From assembly GCA_029976805.1 (NCBI GenBank), contig JAPOLY010000001.1, positions 1 through 64,000 of the forward strand: 64,000 nt of DNA. The letters run 5' to 3'. The position numbers were made by a program, and so were the translations under genes. The stretch comes from a bacterium (GTDB taxonomy: Bacteria > Planctomycetota > UBA8108 > UBA1146). Shown in pieces: positions 9,388 to 20,254 of this stretch (positions within the stretch are counted from its first letter, which is position 1; every line of letters starts with the position of its first letter). A model generated the notes under the pieces. It did no database searches and was not told the DNA's origin. It saw only the letters and a list, made by a program, of their open reading frames with translations.

Positions 9388-10328
9388 CTGTTTGCCCGCT
9401 TTCGTGATTTGAGGAGCTCGGAAACTTTCAGGCCAATCGTTTCTGTGGTGTTGAGAACAGAAACGGGGGCGGGGATATTCTCCAACGGTTCTTCGAAAAA
9501 GTGCGCGTGGCCTTCCTGGACCATTCTTTGAAGTGTCTGGCGGTGGTAAATCTCCATCGCTTCCTCGTCGCAGGTGACGAGGAGTGGTTTGCCTTGCATG
9601 GATGCTTCACTGCACATCGACAGACTGTCACCGGTACAAAAAATGACTTCCGCTTCTTCGAGGAGATTCTTGTAGCCTTGCGGATCACCCTGTTGCCAAT
9701 CGAGAAATGATTCCTCCACAGGTGCCAGTAGATTTCGCAAAGCGTGCAAGGCATCTTCGGGAGTTCGCCTGCTATTGGTGATGACAAATCTGCCGTTCCA
9801 GAGCTGCGCCTGCTTGAGAAGCCTGTTGGCCAACCGTTGTGCATAATCGACAGTGAAGCCAGAGCAGTAACGTGTGTTTCCACCGAGAAGGAGCGCCAAT
9901 TTCGGAGCTTTTGAGACAGGTTGAGGGGGCGTCGGGTTTGGCGGAAGACGATTGGGGACACCCAAAATGGGCAACACATGATCCCCCAAAAGTTGCGGGT
10001 GCGGTGGTGCAACGACAAGGTCGTATCGCTGAATGTCCGGATCGAGTTCGTCGGGAAGAATTGAAGCGATAAAGACGGTCAGCGGGTTACCAATATTACT
10101 GGCAAGGTCGAGGGCCAGCCGGGTGGTATCTTCCCCGGTTCCTGCAATCAGAAGGTCGTGTTCCAGCAGATCAGGTTCGATGCTTCCGCTTGCCACTTTT
10201 TCTGCAGTAGCAAGAGAGACGTGGGTGATCTCTCCTTCAAGCCACTCGGCGACACCCATTCTGCTGTTGGTCTCACCCGTGTAGTCGCTGCCCAAAATCA
10301 GGGTTCTGGGAGGAAGCGTGCTCGTCAT
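9384..10328 (-). CDS. ELM1/GtrOC1-like putative nucleoside-diphosphate-sugar epimerase family (DUF1022) protein
   Basis: LALLLGGNTRY..., FVITNSRRTPEDALHAL, VIFCTGDSLSMCSEASMQGKPLLV motifs; ATGA overlap with the upstream gene. Confidence 0.7.
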   Translation of the reverse strand: MTSTLPPRTLILGSDYTGETNSRMGVAEWLEGEITHVSLATAEKVASGSIEPDLLEHDLLIAGTGEDTTRLALDLASNIGNPLTVFIASILPDELDPDIQRYDLVVAPPHPQLLGDHVLPILGVPNRLPPNPTPPQPVSKAPKLALLLGGNTRYCSGFTVDYAQRLANRLLKQAQLWNGRFVITNSRRTPEDALHALRNLLAPVEESFLDWQQGDPQGYKNLLEEAEVIFCTGDSLSMCSEASMQGKPLLVTCDEEAMEIYHRQTLQRMVQEGHAHFFEEPLENIPAPVSVLNTTETIGLKVSELLKSRKRANS

Positions 10329-11317
10329 TTGGACCTGCGCAGATCGTATTCGACCGTTTTTGCGACCTGAGCACCTCCGGCGAGGGAGGACACAACAGCG
10401 GAAACTTCGTGTCGATTCAAATCGCCACAGCAGTAGATTCCTTGAGCGCACCATCTCCCTTCAGAATCCAGTTGGGGGAAGCCCTGCTGGTCCGTGGGGA
10501 GTTTCAAGTTTTTCAGGATCTCTTCCATGCCTTCAAATCTGGGAGTGAATCCCAATCTCAGGTAGACCTTGTCAACTTCCAGAATGAACGAATCCGATGA
10601 GCCTGACATTTCTACTTCCAGAGAAGAACCTGTTTGGCGAAATGAAGACGGACTGCCCTGAATGACCCGGAGTTTCCCTGAATCGACATGGGATTTGATC
10701 TGAGACTGGATCAATGACTGTGCTTTGGGGAGTGAACGGCAAGCGAGCGTGACGTTTGCACCTGAATTCACGAGGTCATTGGCTGTAAAGAAAGCGTTGT
10801 CTGCTCCACCGACGACAAGCGATCGTTCTCCATCATGGCTGGTTCTTCCAGTGAGATGGCCAAGGGGATCAAGTTCGATGTATTCGGATTGAATCTCCTG
10901 GTCTTTGGAATCCACGGATTCAAGAGACCGGGGTCTGACTCCGGTTGCAAAGATGATCGCCGCGCAGCCGATCTCTGCTGTGCCGTCGGTGGTGGAGTAT
11001 GTGACTTTGAAGTTGTGAGATTCAGCACAACAGACAGAAAGAACTTTGACCTCTGTCAGGACTTGCAGATCTGAAACTGTGCATTGTTCCTGGAGTTTTT
11101 GTGCAAGGCCGAGGCTAGTGATTTCAGGCATGCCCGCAATCCATCGATTGGGACGGTCTATTTGACCCGGGGTTCCACCTGTTTCAGATCCGGACTCGAG
11201 AATGATCGGGTGGTGCCCCAGATTTTTCAGCCACAGGGCACAGGAGATTCCAGCAGGGCCGCCACCAAGAATGACAACGGTCTCAGGAGTGTGATCCAAC
11301 AGGGCTACTGTCTGCAT
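10325..11317 (-). CDS. FAD/NAD(P)-binding oxidoreductase (thioredoxin/ferredoxin reductase-like, no CxxC)
   Basis: VVILGGGPAGISCALWLKNLGHHPIILE dinucleotide fold, IIFATGVRPR, VVGGADNAFFTANDL, GIYCCGDL. Confidence 0.8.
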   Translation of the reverse strand: MQTVALLDHTPETVVILGGGPAGISCALWLKNLGHHPIILESGSETGGTPGQIDRPNRWIAGMPEITSLGLAQKLQEQCTVSDLQVLTEVKVLSVCCAESHNFKVTYSTTDGTAEIGCAAIIFATGVRPRSLESVDSKDQEIQSEYIELDPLGHLTGRTSHDGERSLVVGGADNAFFTANDLVNSGANVTLACRSLPKAQSLIQSQIKSHVDSGKLRVIQGSPSSFRQTGSSLEVEMSGSSDSFILEVDKVYLRLGFTPRFEGMEEILKNLKLPTDQQGFPQLDSEGRWCAQGIYCCGDLNRHEVSAVVSSLAGGAQVAKTVEYDLRRSK

Positions 11318-11330
11318 GGTTCCTTTTGTT

Positions 11331-12506
11331 TCAGCGGGCGCCGAAGAGGTGCTCCATGAGAATCTGGTCGAGTCGTTCCCAACGCAGCCCTCTGGCACCG
11401 ATCGTATCGGCATCGATTTCCAGTGCTTTGATGCTGGCTGCATTATCCGCACTGTATGCGCCGAGTAATCCATCGATGGCTGGATTCCTGATATCGGCGA
11501 TCAGTTCGCGGACTTCGGGATCAGAATCAAAGGCCTGGGCCTTTTCCTTGAGAATCTTGTAGGTCCGCATGCAACCGCGGGCAAAGTCCCAGACCCCCTC
11601 CAGATCCTCGGTACGATAGGCGTGGGCATCAAAGTGACGGCTGCCCTGCCAGCGGGGAGTCCCGGAAGTGCCCTCCAGAAGACGCACTAGAAGAAATGCC
11701 TGTTTGGGGTCTTCTGCTCCGAAGCGGAAGTCCTGATCGTATCGACCGATTTTCTGGCTGTTGAGATCGATGTGAAAAAGTTTACCCGCTTCCATCGCCT
11801 GCCCGACTCCATGAACGAAGGAGAGCCCTGCCATCGTTTCATGAGCGACTTCTGGATTGACGCCGACCATTTCAGAATGCTCGAGCGTCTCAATGAAATG
11901 AAGCATATGGCCTGTGGTTGGAAAGTAGATGTCACTGCGGGGTTCATTGGGTTTGGCTTCGAGAGCAAACTTCAGCGAGTAGCCCTGATCCCTGACGTAT
12001 TCACACAAAAAGTTCATCGATTCGCGAATCCGCTGGATGGCGCTTCGGGGATCCCGGCATGCTTCCACTTCCGTTCCCTCACGTCCGCCCCAGAAGACAT
12101 ACGTCTCTGCACCCAATTCGACCCCGAGATCGATGCCCTGCATCGTTTTCTGAAGGGCAAATGCTCTGACTTCAGGATCGTTGGCAGTGAATGCCCCATC
12201 TTTGAAGATGGGATGGGAGAACAGATTGGTGGTAGCCATGGGGACCTTTACGCCACTCTCCTCACAAGCATTTTGAAACGCTGAGACGATCCGGTCTCTC
12301 TCAGAGGCACTGGCTCCAAAGGGAACCAAATCATTGTCGTGAAGATTGACGCCGTAAGCTCCGAGCTCGCCCAGTTTGCGAACGATGTCACAAGGATCCT
12401 GGACGGGACGAACCGCTTCCCCAAAGGGATCTCTTCCAGGATTACCCACAGTCCAAAGTCCGAAGGTAAACCGGTCTTCAGCGGTGGGGGAGAAAGAGTC
12501 TGACAT
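11331..12506 (-). CDS. xylA: Xylose isomerase
   Basis: [118 protein letters not shown]. Confidence 0.95.
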   Translation of the reverse strand: MSDSFSPTAEDRFTFGLWTVGNPGRDPFGEAVRPVQDPCDIVRKLGELGAYGVNLHDNDLVPFGASASERDRIVSAFQNACEESGVKVPMATTNLFSHPIFKDGAFTANDPEVRAFALQKTMQGIDLGVELGAETYVFWGGREGTEVEACRDPRSAIQRIRESMNFLCEYVRDQGYSLKFALEAKPNEPRSDIYFPTTGHMLHFIETLEHSEMVGVNPEVAHETMAGLSFVHGVGQAMEAGKLFHIDLNSQKIGRYDQDFRFGAEDPKQAFLLVRLLEGTSGTPRWQGSRHFDAHAYRTEDLEGVWDFARGCMRTYKILKEKAQAFDSDPEVRELIADIRNPAIDGLLGAYSADNAASIKALEIDADTIGARGLRWERLDQILMEHLFGAR

Positions 12507-13654
12507 CAGCAATCCTCCGCAGGCAGTGACACCCAACTGTGGTTTTCATTTGATTCCAGAGCGGCGCCGATGAATCGGACTCCGCGAATGCCATCGATGA
12601 TTCCCGGGAAGGGCAGTTCCATGGTGCTGTTTTCCCCACGGACCGCCGCTGCAAAGTTCTGGTAGATATTGGCGAAGGCCTCCAGGTATCCCTCCGGATG
12701 ACCCGCTGGGGTGCGACTCAGTGCATTCGCGGATTCACCGACCGCACCGGTCGCAGTCCGCAGATTACGGGTGACACCATCCTCGCCCGTGATTTTCAGG
12801 TCATTGGGGTGTTCCTGATCCCATTCCAGTGCACCACGGGTACCAAAAACCCTGATCTTCAAACCGTTCTCACGGCCAAAGCAAACTTGACTGGAGCAAA
12901 GGGTTCCCGTTGCTCCCCCTGCCATGCGGACAAGAATCATGTCGTCGTCATCGAGAGCTCTGCCGTCGACAAAGGTGTTGAGCACGGCGAGAAGTGAGTC
13001 GACCCGGTCTCCAGTGATGAATTCCAGCAGCTGATGTGCATGGGTTCCAATGTCGCCGAGCGCTCCCACCGGACCCGACCTCGCTGGATCCGTTCGCCAG
13101 TCCGCCTGCTTCTGACCACTTTCTTCCAGTTTTTCAGAGAGCCAGCCTTGCAGGTATTCCACATAAACCTTGCGAATCGTTCCCAACTCACCGGCGAGTA
13201 CCCGCTCACGGGCCTCACGGACCATCGGCGATGCAGAGTAGTTGTGTGTCAGGGCAAAGATTTTGCCTGATTCCTGCGCAGCAGCTTTCATCTCCAGAGC
13301 TTCTTCCAGAGAGATGCACAGTGGCTTGTCGCAGATCACATGGAACCCTGCTCGGAGTGCCTTGCAAGTGGGGCCATGGTGGACGTGATTCGGGGTGACG
13401 ATGCTGATCGCTTCAATTCGATCGGATTCAGGAAGCGCAGTTTCCGAATCGATCATTTCTTCCCATGTTGCGTAGCAACGGGATGGATCGAGCCCCAACT
13501 CCTCTCCGGTAAGGCGAGTGTTTTCCGGGTCTCTGCCAAAGCAGCCAGCGACCAGTTCAAACTGATCATCCATGCGCAGGGCAATCCGGTGCACTGCCCC
13601 GATAAAGGCACCCTGACCTCCTCCGACCATTCCGATACGGACACGACGAGCCAT
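12506..13654 (-). CDS. Gfo/Idh/MocA family oxidoreductase
   Basis: [88 protein letters not shown]. Confidence 0.9.
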   Translation of the reverse strand: MARRVRIGMVGGGQGAFIGAVHRIALRMDDQFELVAGCFGRDPENTRLTGEELGLDPSRCYATWEEMIDSETALPESDRIEAISIVTPNHVHHGPTCKALRAGFHVICDKPLCISLEEALEMKAAAQESGKIFALTHNYSASPMVREARERVLAGELGTIRKVYVEYLQGWLSEKLEESGQKQADWRTDPARSGPVGALGDIGTHAHQLLEFITGDRVDSLLAVLNTFVDGRALDDDDMILVRMAGGATGTLCSSQVCFGRENGLKIRVFGTRGALEWDQEHPNDLKITGEDGVTRNLRTATGAVGESANALSRTPAGHPEGYLEAFANIYQNFAAAVRGENSTMELPFPGIIDGIRGVRFIGAALESNENHSWVSLPAEDC

Positions 13655-13662
13655 GGGGCCTC

Positions 13663-14718
13663 CTAGTTTTCCAGTCCGAGAATTCTTCGGTTCAGAGCCG
13701 GGTCACTGCCACCTGCAAAATCATCGAAAGAGGATTCGGTCACCTGCAGAATGTGTTCGGCGACAAAGTTGGCTGCTTTCGCGGCACCTGCGGATTTGTC
13801 TTCATAGGGACATTCCCACTCAACCACTGCCCAACCGTCGAAACCATGTTTTGTGAGGGCGGTGAAAATTCCCTGGAAGTCGATGGCGCCATCACCCGGG
13901 GTACGGAATCGCCCTGGCCGGTGTTTCCAGTCGAGGTATCCTCCATAGACACCGCTTCTTCCAGAGCGAACCAGTTCTGCGTCCTTGACGTGGAAGGACT
14001 TGATGCGTTCGTGGTAGATATCAATGAAGTCGATGTAATCCAGTGCCATCAGCTCGAAGTGACTGGGATCATAGTTGATGCATGCTCGCGGATGATCCTT
14101 GACCTGCTCGAGAAACATTTCAAAGGAAGCCCCATCGTGAAGATCTTCACCGGGATGAATTTCAAAGGAACAGTCGACCCCACATTCCTCAGCATGGTCG
14201 AGGATCGGCAGCCAACGCTTGCCCAGTTCAGTGAAGGCTTCTTCGATCAGTCCCTCCGGGCGTTGCGGCCATGGATAAACGTATGGCCATGCGAGAGCTC
14301 CACTGAAGGTGACCATCGAAGTGAGTCCCAGATTCTTGCTGGCTGTCAGGCAATTCTTGACCTGTTGAATAGCCCACTCGGTTCTTTCCCTGGGCTTTCC
14401 CCGGACCGATTCATCGGCGAATCCATCAAACATGGCATCGTATGCAGGGTGGACCGCAACCAGCTGGCCTTGCAGGTGTGTTGAAAGTTCAGTAACCGTC
14501 AATCCTCTCGATTCGACTCCGCCACGCCAATCGTCACAGTACTGCTGTGATTCAGCAGCCAATCCGAGGTCGATGCAGCGAGGATCCCAAGTGGGGATTT
14601 GCACCCCGAGGTAATCCAGATCACGGCACCAATCGAGAATGGTGTCGAATTGATTAAAGGGTGCGTCGTCGGCCATGTATTGGGCGAGAAATAGGGCTGG
14701 GCCCTGAATGGATGCCAT
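13663..14718 (-). CDS. Sugar phosphate isomerase/epimerase (xylose isomerase-like TIM barrel)
   Basis: LDYLGVQIPTWDPRCIDL, SFEIHPGEDLHDGASFEMFLEQV, NYDPSHFELMALDYIDFIDIYHERIKSFHVKDAE, GDGAIDFQGIFTALTKHGFDGWAVVEWECPYEDK. Confidence 0.85.
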   Translation of the reverse strand: MASIQGPALFLAQYMADDAPFNQFDTILDWCRDLDYLGVQIPTWDPRCIDLGLAAESQQYCDDWRGGVESRGLTVTELSTHLQGQLVAVHPAYDAMFDGFADESVRGKPRERTEWAIQQVKNCLTASKNLGLTSMVTFSGALAWPYVYPWPQRPEGLIEEAFTELGKRWLPILDHAEECGVDCSFEIHPGEDLHDGASFEMFLEQVKDHPRACINYDPSHFELMALDYIDFIDIYHERIKSFHVKDAELVRSGRSGVYGGYLDWKHRPGRFRTPGDGAIDFQGIFTALTKHGFDGWAVVEWECPYEDKSAGAAKAANFVAEHILQVTESSFDDFAGGSDPALNRRILGLEN

Positions 14719-15107
14719 CGGTTACCTCCTGCAAATGCCAAACTCCTTGCCGTTGGGTCCCCAAAAGGGAGATCCGGATAAAGAGCGGCTGAATTATGGC
14801 GGGGGCTGTCCCCGCACAAGCATTCAAATTCAGGCACGGAGTGGGAGGCGTCAAGGGTGATCAGGAGGGCCGAAAACCGGGTCAGGGGGCAGAATAAGAT
14901 CGGAAATACCTGTCATTTGGGCAATTTTACAGAAATTTCGGAAAATAGGTCCGATATAGAACAGTAAGGGGATTTTTGAGTGGGTTGGGAGCGTTTGCCC
15001 TCCCGATTGGGGAGTGTGTGCCCAAATACCGAGTTGGTACACCTTCCCCATTCTCATTCAGGTCGATAGGGTTGAAATCCTATATTTCATGGAACAGGAA
15101 TCCCAAA

Positions 15108-15722
15108 ATGAGCATAAACAAGACCGCATTGTTGTTGATCGGTTTTCAAAACGACTACTTTCACAAGGACGGCATTTTGACAGGGGCGTTGGAGGATGTC
15201 AGCGGCCGAGACAGAATGCTTGAAAACACCCTTAACCTGGTTGAGAAGGTCAAGGACAGAGATGATTTTCTGGTGATCTCCACTCCTATCCAATTTACTG
15301 AAAACTACTCCGAGCTGAATGAGCCCACGGGAATTCTCAAGTTGATCAAGGATACAGGGGCATTCCTGAAAGACAGTTCCGGATCAAAAACGATTGAAGA
15401 GTTTTCTCGATTCTCCGATTCAATTCTCGAGATCAAGGGCAAACGTGGTCTGAACGCATTTTCCAATACAAATCTGGAGGATTTTCTCAAGGAGAATGGT
15501 GTCGACCGGATTGTCTTGGCAGGCGTGGTGACCTCTGTCTGCATCGATTCAACGGGCAGATCGGCTCACGAAAAAGGGTTTGAAGTGACTATTCTTTCCG
15601 ATTGCACCGCAGGAAGAACCAAATTTGAGCAGCAGTTCTATTGCGATGAGATTTTCCCGCTCTATGCAACGGTCGAAACAAAGGAAAAACTGATTCGAAC
15701 GAAACCTGAGGTTTCTGCGTGA
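15108..15722 (+). CDS. Isochorismatase-family cysteine hydrolase
   Basis: TALLLIGFQNDYF (catalytic D), IKGKRGLNAFSNTNLEDFL (catalytic K region), VLAGVVTSVCIDSTGRSAHEKGFEVTILSDCTAG. Confidence 0.85.
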   Translation: MSINKTALLLIGFQNDYFHKDGILTGALEDVSGRDRMLENTLNLVEKVKDRDDFLVISTPIQFTENYSELNEPTGILKLIKDTGAFLKDSSGSKTIEEFSRFSDSILEIKGKRGLNAFSNTNLEDFLKENGVDRIVLAGVVTSVCIDSTGRSAHEKGFEVTILSDCTAGRTKFEQQFYCDEIFPLYATVETKEKLIRTKPEVSA

Positions 15723-17287
15723 TCGATGGAGACTTGACCCGCTCTCAAGAACTTCAAATCGAGGCGAATAACAGGCTGATCGAAGAGTTGGCCGGCAAGA
15801 ATCAGAAACTGGAAGAATCCAGAAAGCGTTTTCAGGACCTGATGGATCAACTTCCCTGTGTAGTGCTTCGATTTGATGAAGATGGGCAGGTGGAATATGC
15901 GAATCGCACCTGGTCTTTTTTTATCGGTAGCGACCCTGAAGCCGTAGTTGGGGAAAATCTGGAGTCCCTGATTCATGAAGAGGATCGCGGGAGCCTTGTT
16001 CGCAGTATGCGGAAAAACAACACAGTGGAGTTGAGGTTCATCCAGGAGAATGATGAATATCGCTGGGTCCGTTTCAGTTGCCAAAAGGTCTCAGAGAACA
16101 CCTATCAGGGTCTATTGGTTGATTTGATGGAGACCCGCAAACTTGAAGAGTTGCTGCGCAGATCCCAGAAGATGGAAGCGATCGGCAGGCTTTCCGGAGG
16201 TGTTGCCCACAACTTCAATAATTTGCTGACAGTCATTACGGCTGCAGTGGACAGACTCTCGGGAATGATCCCCGCACAGAGCGCAAGGTCGGTGAAAGAG
16301 GTCGAGAGAATTCAGCTGGCCGCAGGTGAGGCAGCCAGTGTGACTTCCCAACTTCTCGCTTTCAGTCGTCAACAAGTGTTGGCGCCTGCACTGTGGGATG
16401 TCCGGAATATTTTTGAAGAATGCGAAATTCTCGCTGGTGACCTCGTCAAATCCCCGAGTGTGGAATTTGTCGTAAACAAACCGGATCCAGACGAAGTCTT
16501 TGTATTTGTAGACAAATCCCAGATCCATCAGGTCTTGCTGAATCTGGTCCTGAATGCACGAGATGCTGTCGGGGAAGCTGGCAGAATCACCGTTGGAGTT
16601 GGAAGTGCAACTCTGGGAGTTCAGGAAGCAGCCGAGCACGATATCGACAGTGGTGAATTCGTCCAGATTTGTATCAATGATGATGGAGTGGGAATGTCGC
16701 CACAGGTGATGGAGAAAATCTTTGAGCCATTCTTCACAACCAAGGACGTGGACAAGGGAACCGGTTTCGGATTGGCCACGAGTTACGGAATCATGCAACA
16801 GAGTGGGGGAGCCATCCGGGTTTCCAGCGAGTATGGCTTCGGAAGTACCTTTGAAGTTCTATTGCCGATTCCCAGTGGAGATGAAGAGAAGTCTCATTGT
16901 GATGAGGCCCCTGACGATTCTGCGGGAAAAATCGGCAACATTCTCGTGGTTGATGACGAGGAGATGATTCTGGAGTTGACTTGTGAAGCCCTCCGCGAAG
17001 ACGGGCATACTGTGACGGGAGTCTCAGGGACTCTGGAAGCCCTGGCGGAGTTAAGTAATCCCCAAAACCGTTTTGACTTACTGATCACTGACGTGGTCAT
17101 GCCCGACGGAGGCGGTCGAAGATTGGTTGATGAGGCAGAGAAACTCGAATCCAAACCTCAAATTATTATTGTCTCAGGATATGATCGCGATTTCCTCGGC
17201 GACGATCAAAACTTCGGTGCATTTATGCAAAAGCCCTATTCTCTGAGTGATTTAATGCAACAAGTTCAAAGAATTCTTGCGAAATAG
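15719..17287 (+). CDS. Hybrid sensor histidine kinase (PAS - HisKA - HATPase - REC)
   Basis: PAS-like [88 protein letters not shown] domain [14 protein letters not shown]...[13 protein letters not shown]...QKPYS. GTG start overlaps the upstream stop. Confidence 0.92.
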   Translation: MIDGDLTRSQELQIEANNRLIEELAGKNQKLEESRKRFQDLMDQLPCVVLRFDEDGQVEYANRTWSFFIGSDPEAVVGENLESLIHEEDRGSLVRSMRKNNTVELRFIQENDEYRWVRFSCQKVSENTYQGLLVDLMETRKLEELLRRSQKMEAIGRLSGGVAHNFNNLLTVITAAVDRLSGMIPAQSARSVKEVERIQLAAGEAASVTSQLLAFSRQQVLAPALWDVRNIFEECEILAGDLVKSPSVEFVVNKPDPDEVFVFVDKSQIHQVLLNLVLNARDAVGEAGRITVGVGSATLGVQEAAEHDIDSGEFVQICINDDGVGMSPQVMEKIFEPFFTTKDVDKGTGFGLATSYGIMQQSGGAIRVSSEYGFGSTFEVLLPIPSGDEEKSHCDEAPDDSAGKIGNILVVDDEEMILELTCEALREDGHTVTGVSGTLEALAELSNPQNRFDLLITDVVMPDGGGRRLVDEAEKLESKPQIIIVSGYDRDFLGDDQNFGAFMQKPYSLSDLMQQVQRILAK

Positions 17288-17414
17288 CATGATCAGCCCC
17301 GTCTCAATCATTTTCTGAGCCGGTTCTCCAGTTGCAACCTTCCCCTGACTTTGCCAAACTCCCCAAACCTGTGTGTTACCTGACACAATCCACTGGCAAA
17401 GGAGCGAGGCGTTC

Positions 17415-19415
17415 ATGTCTTCCAAATTTCTGACTTCTCCACCTTCAACGGAAGAAGTCCCAAAGGGGATTCCCTACATCATTGGAAATGAAGCGGCAGA
17501 GCGATTCAGCTTCTACGGCATGAAAGCCATCCTTGTGGTTTTCATGACCCAGTATTTGCATTTGTTGCCAGGAGCAACCGGTGATGAGGCAATGCGAAAT
17601 ACAGAGGCTCTCGAGAATTATCATCTCTTCACGTCTCTCGTGTATTTCACTCCGATCATGGGTGCATTGCTTGCAGACATCTTTTTTGGCAAGTATTTGA
17701 CGATTCTGTCTCTGAGCCTTGTTTACTGTGCTGGACATGGGGCTTTGGCATTCATGGGGTTGTCAGAAAACATCGATCCCCAGCTCGCTCTAATTTCAGG
17801 ACTGGTATTGATCTCGATCGGCTCAGGGGGGATCAAACCCTGTGTCAGTGCCCATGTGGGTGATCAATTTGGCAAGAAGAACGCACACCTCCTGACCAAG
17901 GCATTCGGCTGGTTCTATTTCTCCATCAACCTTGGAGCGTTTATCTCCACCCTGCTGACACCGTGGTTGCTGAACTGGTATGGCCCTCACTGGGCATTCG
18001 GTATTCCGGGTGTCTTGATGGCAATTGCAACTCTGCTCTTCTGGATGGGGCGAAACGTCTTCGTTCACATTCCGGCCGGTGGAAACGAATGGGTGAAGGA
18101 AACTTTCAGCCCTGAAGGTCTCAAGTCCATCGCCAAGGTCTCCGTGGTCTTCCTGTTTATCGCAGTTTTCTGGTCCCTGTTCGACCAGACCGGATCATCG
18201 TGGGTGCTTCAGGCAGAAGATATGAACCGGCAATGGCTTGGGGTGACATGGCTTTCCTCACAAATTCAGGCCATCAATCCGATTCTGATCCTGCTCTTTA
18301 TCCCACTCTTCCAGTTTGTGGTGTATCCGGCCATCAATCTCGTTTGGACACTGAATCCGATTCGCAAGATCACTCTCGGTCTTTTCATTACTGCGGGCTC
18401 ATTTGCCATCGTTGCGATCACTCAGTCGTGGATCGATCAGGGGCAGCAACCCAGCATCGCTTGGCAACTTTTTGCCTATGCGGTCATCACGTTTGCTGAA
18501 GTGATGGTTTCCATCACAGGGTTGGAGTTCGCTTACACTCAGGCACCCAAGAAGATGAAGTCTGTCATCATGGCACTGTTCCTTTTCAGTGTCTCATTGG
18601 GCAACGTCGTGACTGCTGTCGTCAATAACACCATTACGATTGAAAGTGGTGTACAGGTGGCCAGGGAAACGATGCTGGATGAAACTTCCACTGCGGCTGT
18701 GCAGACCACGAGTTTTGATTCTGGTGACGAGATTGTTTGGGTTAAAAAAGATGCTGAGCCGTGGAAGTTGTCAGCTATCCGATTGAAGGACATGTCGGTT
18801 CTGGAACAGGCGGGAGACCGAATCGGGGAGTTCTGGAATCAACAGGATCGCTTGCCCAGCAATGAAGAAGGGCAGCAGCAAATCGCCGGTCTTCAGGATC
18901 AATTTGGTACTCCTCTCAGGTATCTGTTGCTCAACAGTAAAAACTTCCACATTTATTCTGCAGGTTTGGACAAGGCCGCTGAAACAAAGGATGACGCCTG
19001 GATCAAGGTCACGAGGACCTGCGCTTCGGTGTCGGAACAGAAGCTGGCCAGTGAAAATACGGCAGCGGCTTCCGAGGCTTACACCTGGCTTGAGCGCCGT
19101 CAGGCGGAACTGGATTTCAAAAAGGCCCAATCCGCGAATGCAACAGGAGGTGCATCGGAGAGTTGGGAGGATTATCTCCCCAAGAGAGAGCCTGTGGTGG
19201 CTGCCGAGATTACCGCACAAAAATTTGCGTCGACAGTGGATCCCAAGATTGGTGGAGACGTGACCCTCAAGGGGGCCGGTTATTTCTGGTTCTTCACCCG
19301 TCTCATGCTCGGAACAGCAGTCTTGTTTATCGTGGTGGCTTTCTTCTACAAGCCCAAGACCTACATTCAGGGAGATGACGACGAAGCGGAGAGCGAGAGC
19401 TCGGACGAGGATTGA
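17415..19415 (+). CDS. POT/PTR-family peptide transporter with a large hydrophilic insert before the last TM helix
   Basis: IPYIIGNEAAERFSFYGMKAILVVFMTQYL, PIMGALLADIFFGKYLTI, GSGGIKPCVSAHVGDQF, FGWFYFSINLGAFISTLLTPWLL are POT signatures; ~215-aa non-membrane insert ~18620-19265. Confidence 0.9.
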   Translation: MSSKFLTSPPSTEEVPKGIPYIIGNEAAERFSFYGMKAILVVFMTQYLHLLPGATGDEAMRNTEALENYHLFTSLVYFTPIMGALLADIFFGKYLTILSLSLVYCAGHGALAFMGLSENIDPQLALISGLVLISIGSGGIKPCVSAHVGDQFGKKNAHLLTKAFGWFYFSINLGAFISTLLTPWLLNWYGPHWAFGIPGVLMAIATLLFWMGRNVFVHIPAGGNEWVKETFSPEGLKSIAKVSVVFLFIAVFWSLFDQTGSSWVLQAEDMNRQWLGVTWLSSQIQAINPILILLFIPLFQFVVYPAINLVWTLNPIRKITLGLFITAGSFAIVAITQSWIDQGQQPSIAWQLFAYAVITFAEVMVSITGLEFAYTQAPKKMKSVIMALFLFSVSLGNVVTAVVNNTITIESGVQVARETMLDETSTAAVQTTSFDSGDEIVWVKKDAEPWKLSAIRLKDMSVLEQAGDRIGEFWNQQDRLPSNEEGQQQIAGLQDQFGTPLRYLLLNSKNFHIYSAGLDKAAETKDDAWIKVTRTCASVSEQKLASENTAAASEAYTWLERRQAELDFKKAQSANATGGASESWEDYLPKREPVVAAEITAQKFASTVDPKIGGDVTLKGAGYFWFFTRLMLGTAVLFIVVAFFYKPKTYIQGDDDEAESESSDED

Positions 19416-20254
19416 TGACGATTTGGACGATCTTTCTGTTTTTCGGTATGGGGTGGGTGTCGTTTGACGACACCCACCCCGTTTCGTCAGTAACGACCGT
19501 CGAAGTCGAGGCTGAGGGTTGGGGGGACGCAAGGCCGGAGGATGTGCAAAAAATCCTGCTCTCGGTGGTCGAATGCATGGAGTCCAAGTCAGGGGTGACG
19601 ATTGGCAAACCGTTGCGCGTACAGCCGACCGGTGGACCAATGGTGCTGTATAAAAGAGAACCGGATGGCGGATATCGGGTATGCCTGCAGGTGTCTGGTC
19701 GATATTGGAGTCAGCTGGTTTATCAGTTTTCTCACGAGGTCGGCCATATTCTCGCGCGATACCAGCCGAAGCCGGGACCTCAGGCATGGCTGGAAGAAGC
19801 GGTCTGTGAAGCACTGAGTTTTCAGGTATTGAAATCACTTTCCAAAAGCTGGAAGAAAAACCCACCCTTTGAAAGTTTGCGCGACTACTCCCGACACCTC
19901 ATGGAGTATGCGGAGGCGATGGCTTCTCGCTGCAAGCCTGTGAAGGAGAGCGGACTCAGTGAGTGGTATCAGTCAAATCGGGAACAACTCGAGAAGGGGC
20001 ATCATGATCGCCCGTTGATTCGTGTTTTCAGCGGTCACTTTTCCATTTGGTTGGAACAGAATCCGGACCTGTGGAAACGAGTCCCTGATTTGGGTAAGGG
20101 ATTGGCAAATCCCGGTGAAACGATGAAAGAGCGAGTCCAACGATGGACTTCAGGTTGGGAAGAGAGTGATTTGCCCTGGGCCAGAAAAATGCTGGAGATC
20201 TTCAAAAACATGGATGGTCAGGCAGACAGTGGTTCCTCAAAAAGCCAGCCATGA
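19415..20254 (+). CDS. Putative secreted zinc metallopeptidase-like protein (HEVGH motif)
   Basis: N-terminal hydrophobic segment; YQFSHEVGHILARYQPKPGPQAWLEEAVCEALSFQ fits a gluzincin HExxH...E arrangement; ATG overlaps the stop of the upstream gene. Confidence 0.6.
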   Translation: MTIWTIFLFFGMGWVSFDDTHPVSSVTTVEVEAEGWGDARPEDVQKILLSVVECMESKSGVTIGKPLRVQPTGGPMVLYKREPDGGYRVCLQVSGRYWSQLVYQFSHEVGHILARYQPKPGPQAWLEEAVCEALSFQVLKSLSKSWKKNPPFESLRDYSRHLMEYAEAMASRCKPVKESGLSEWYQSNREQLEKGHHDRPLIRVFSGHFSIWLEQNPDLWKRVPDLGKGLANPGETMKERVQRWTSGWEESDLPWARKMLEIFKNMDGQADSGSSKSQP

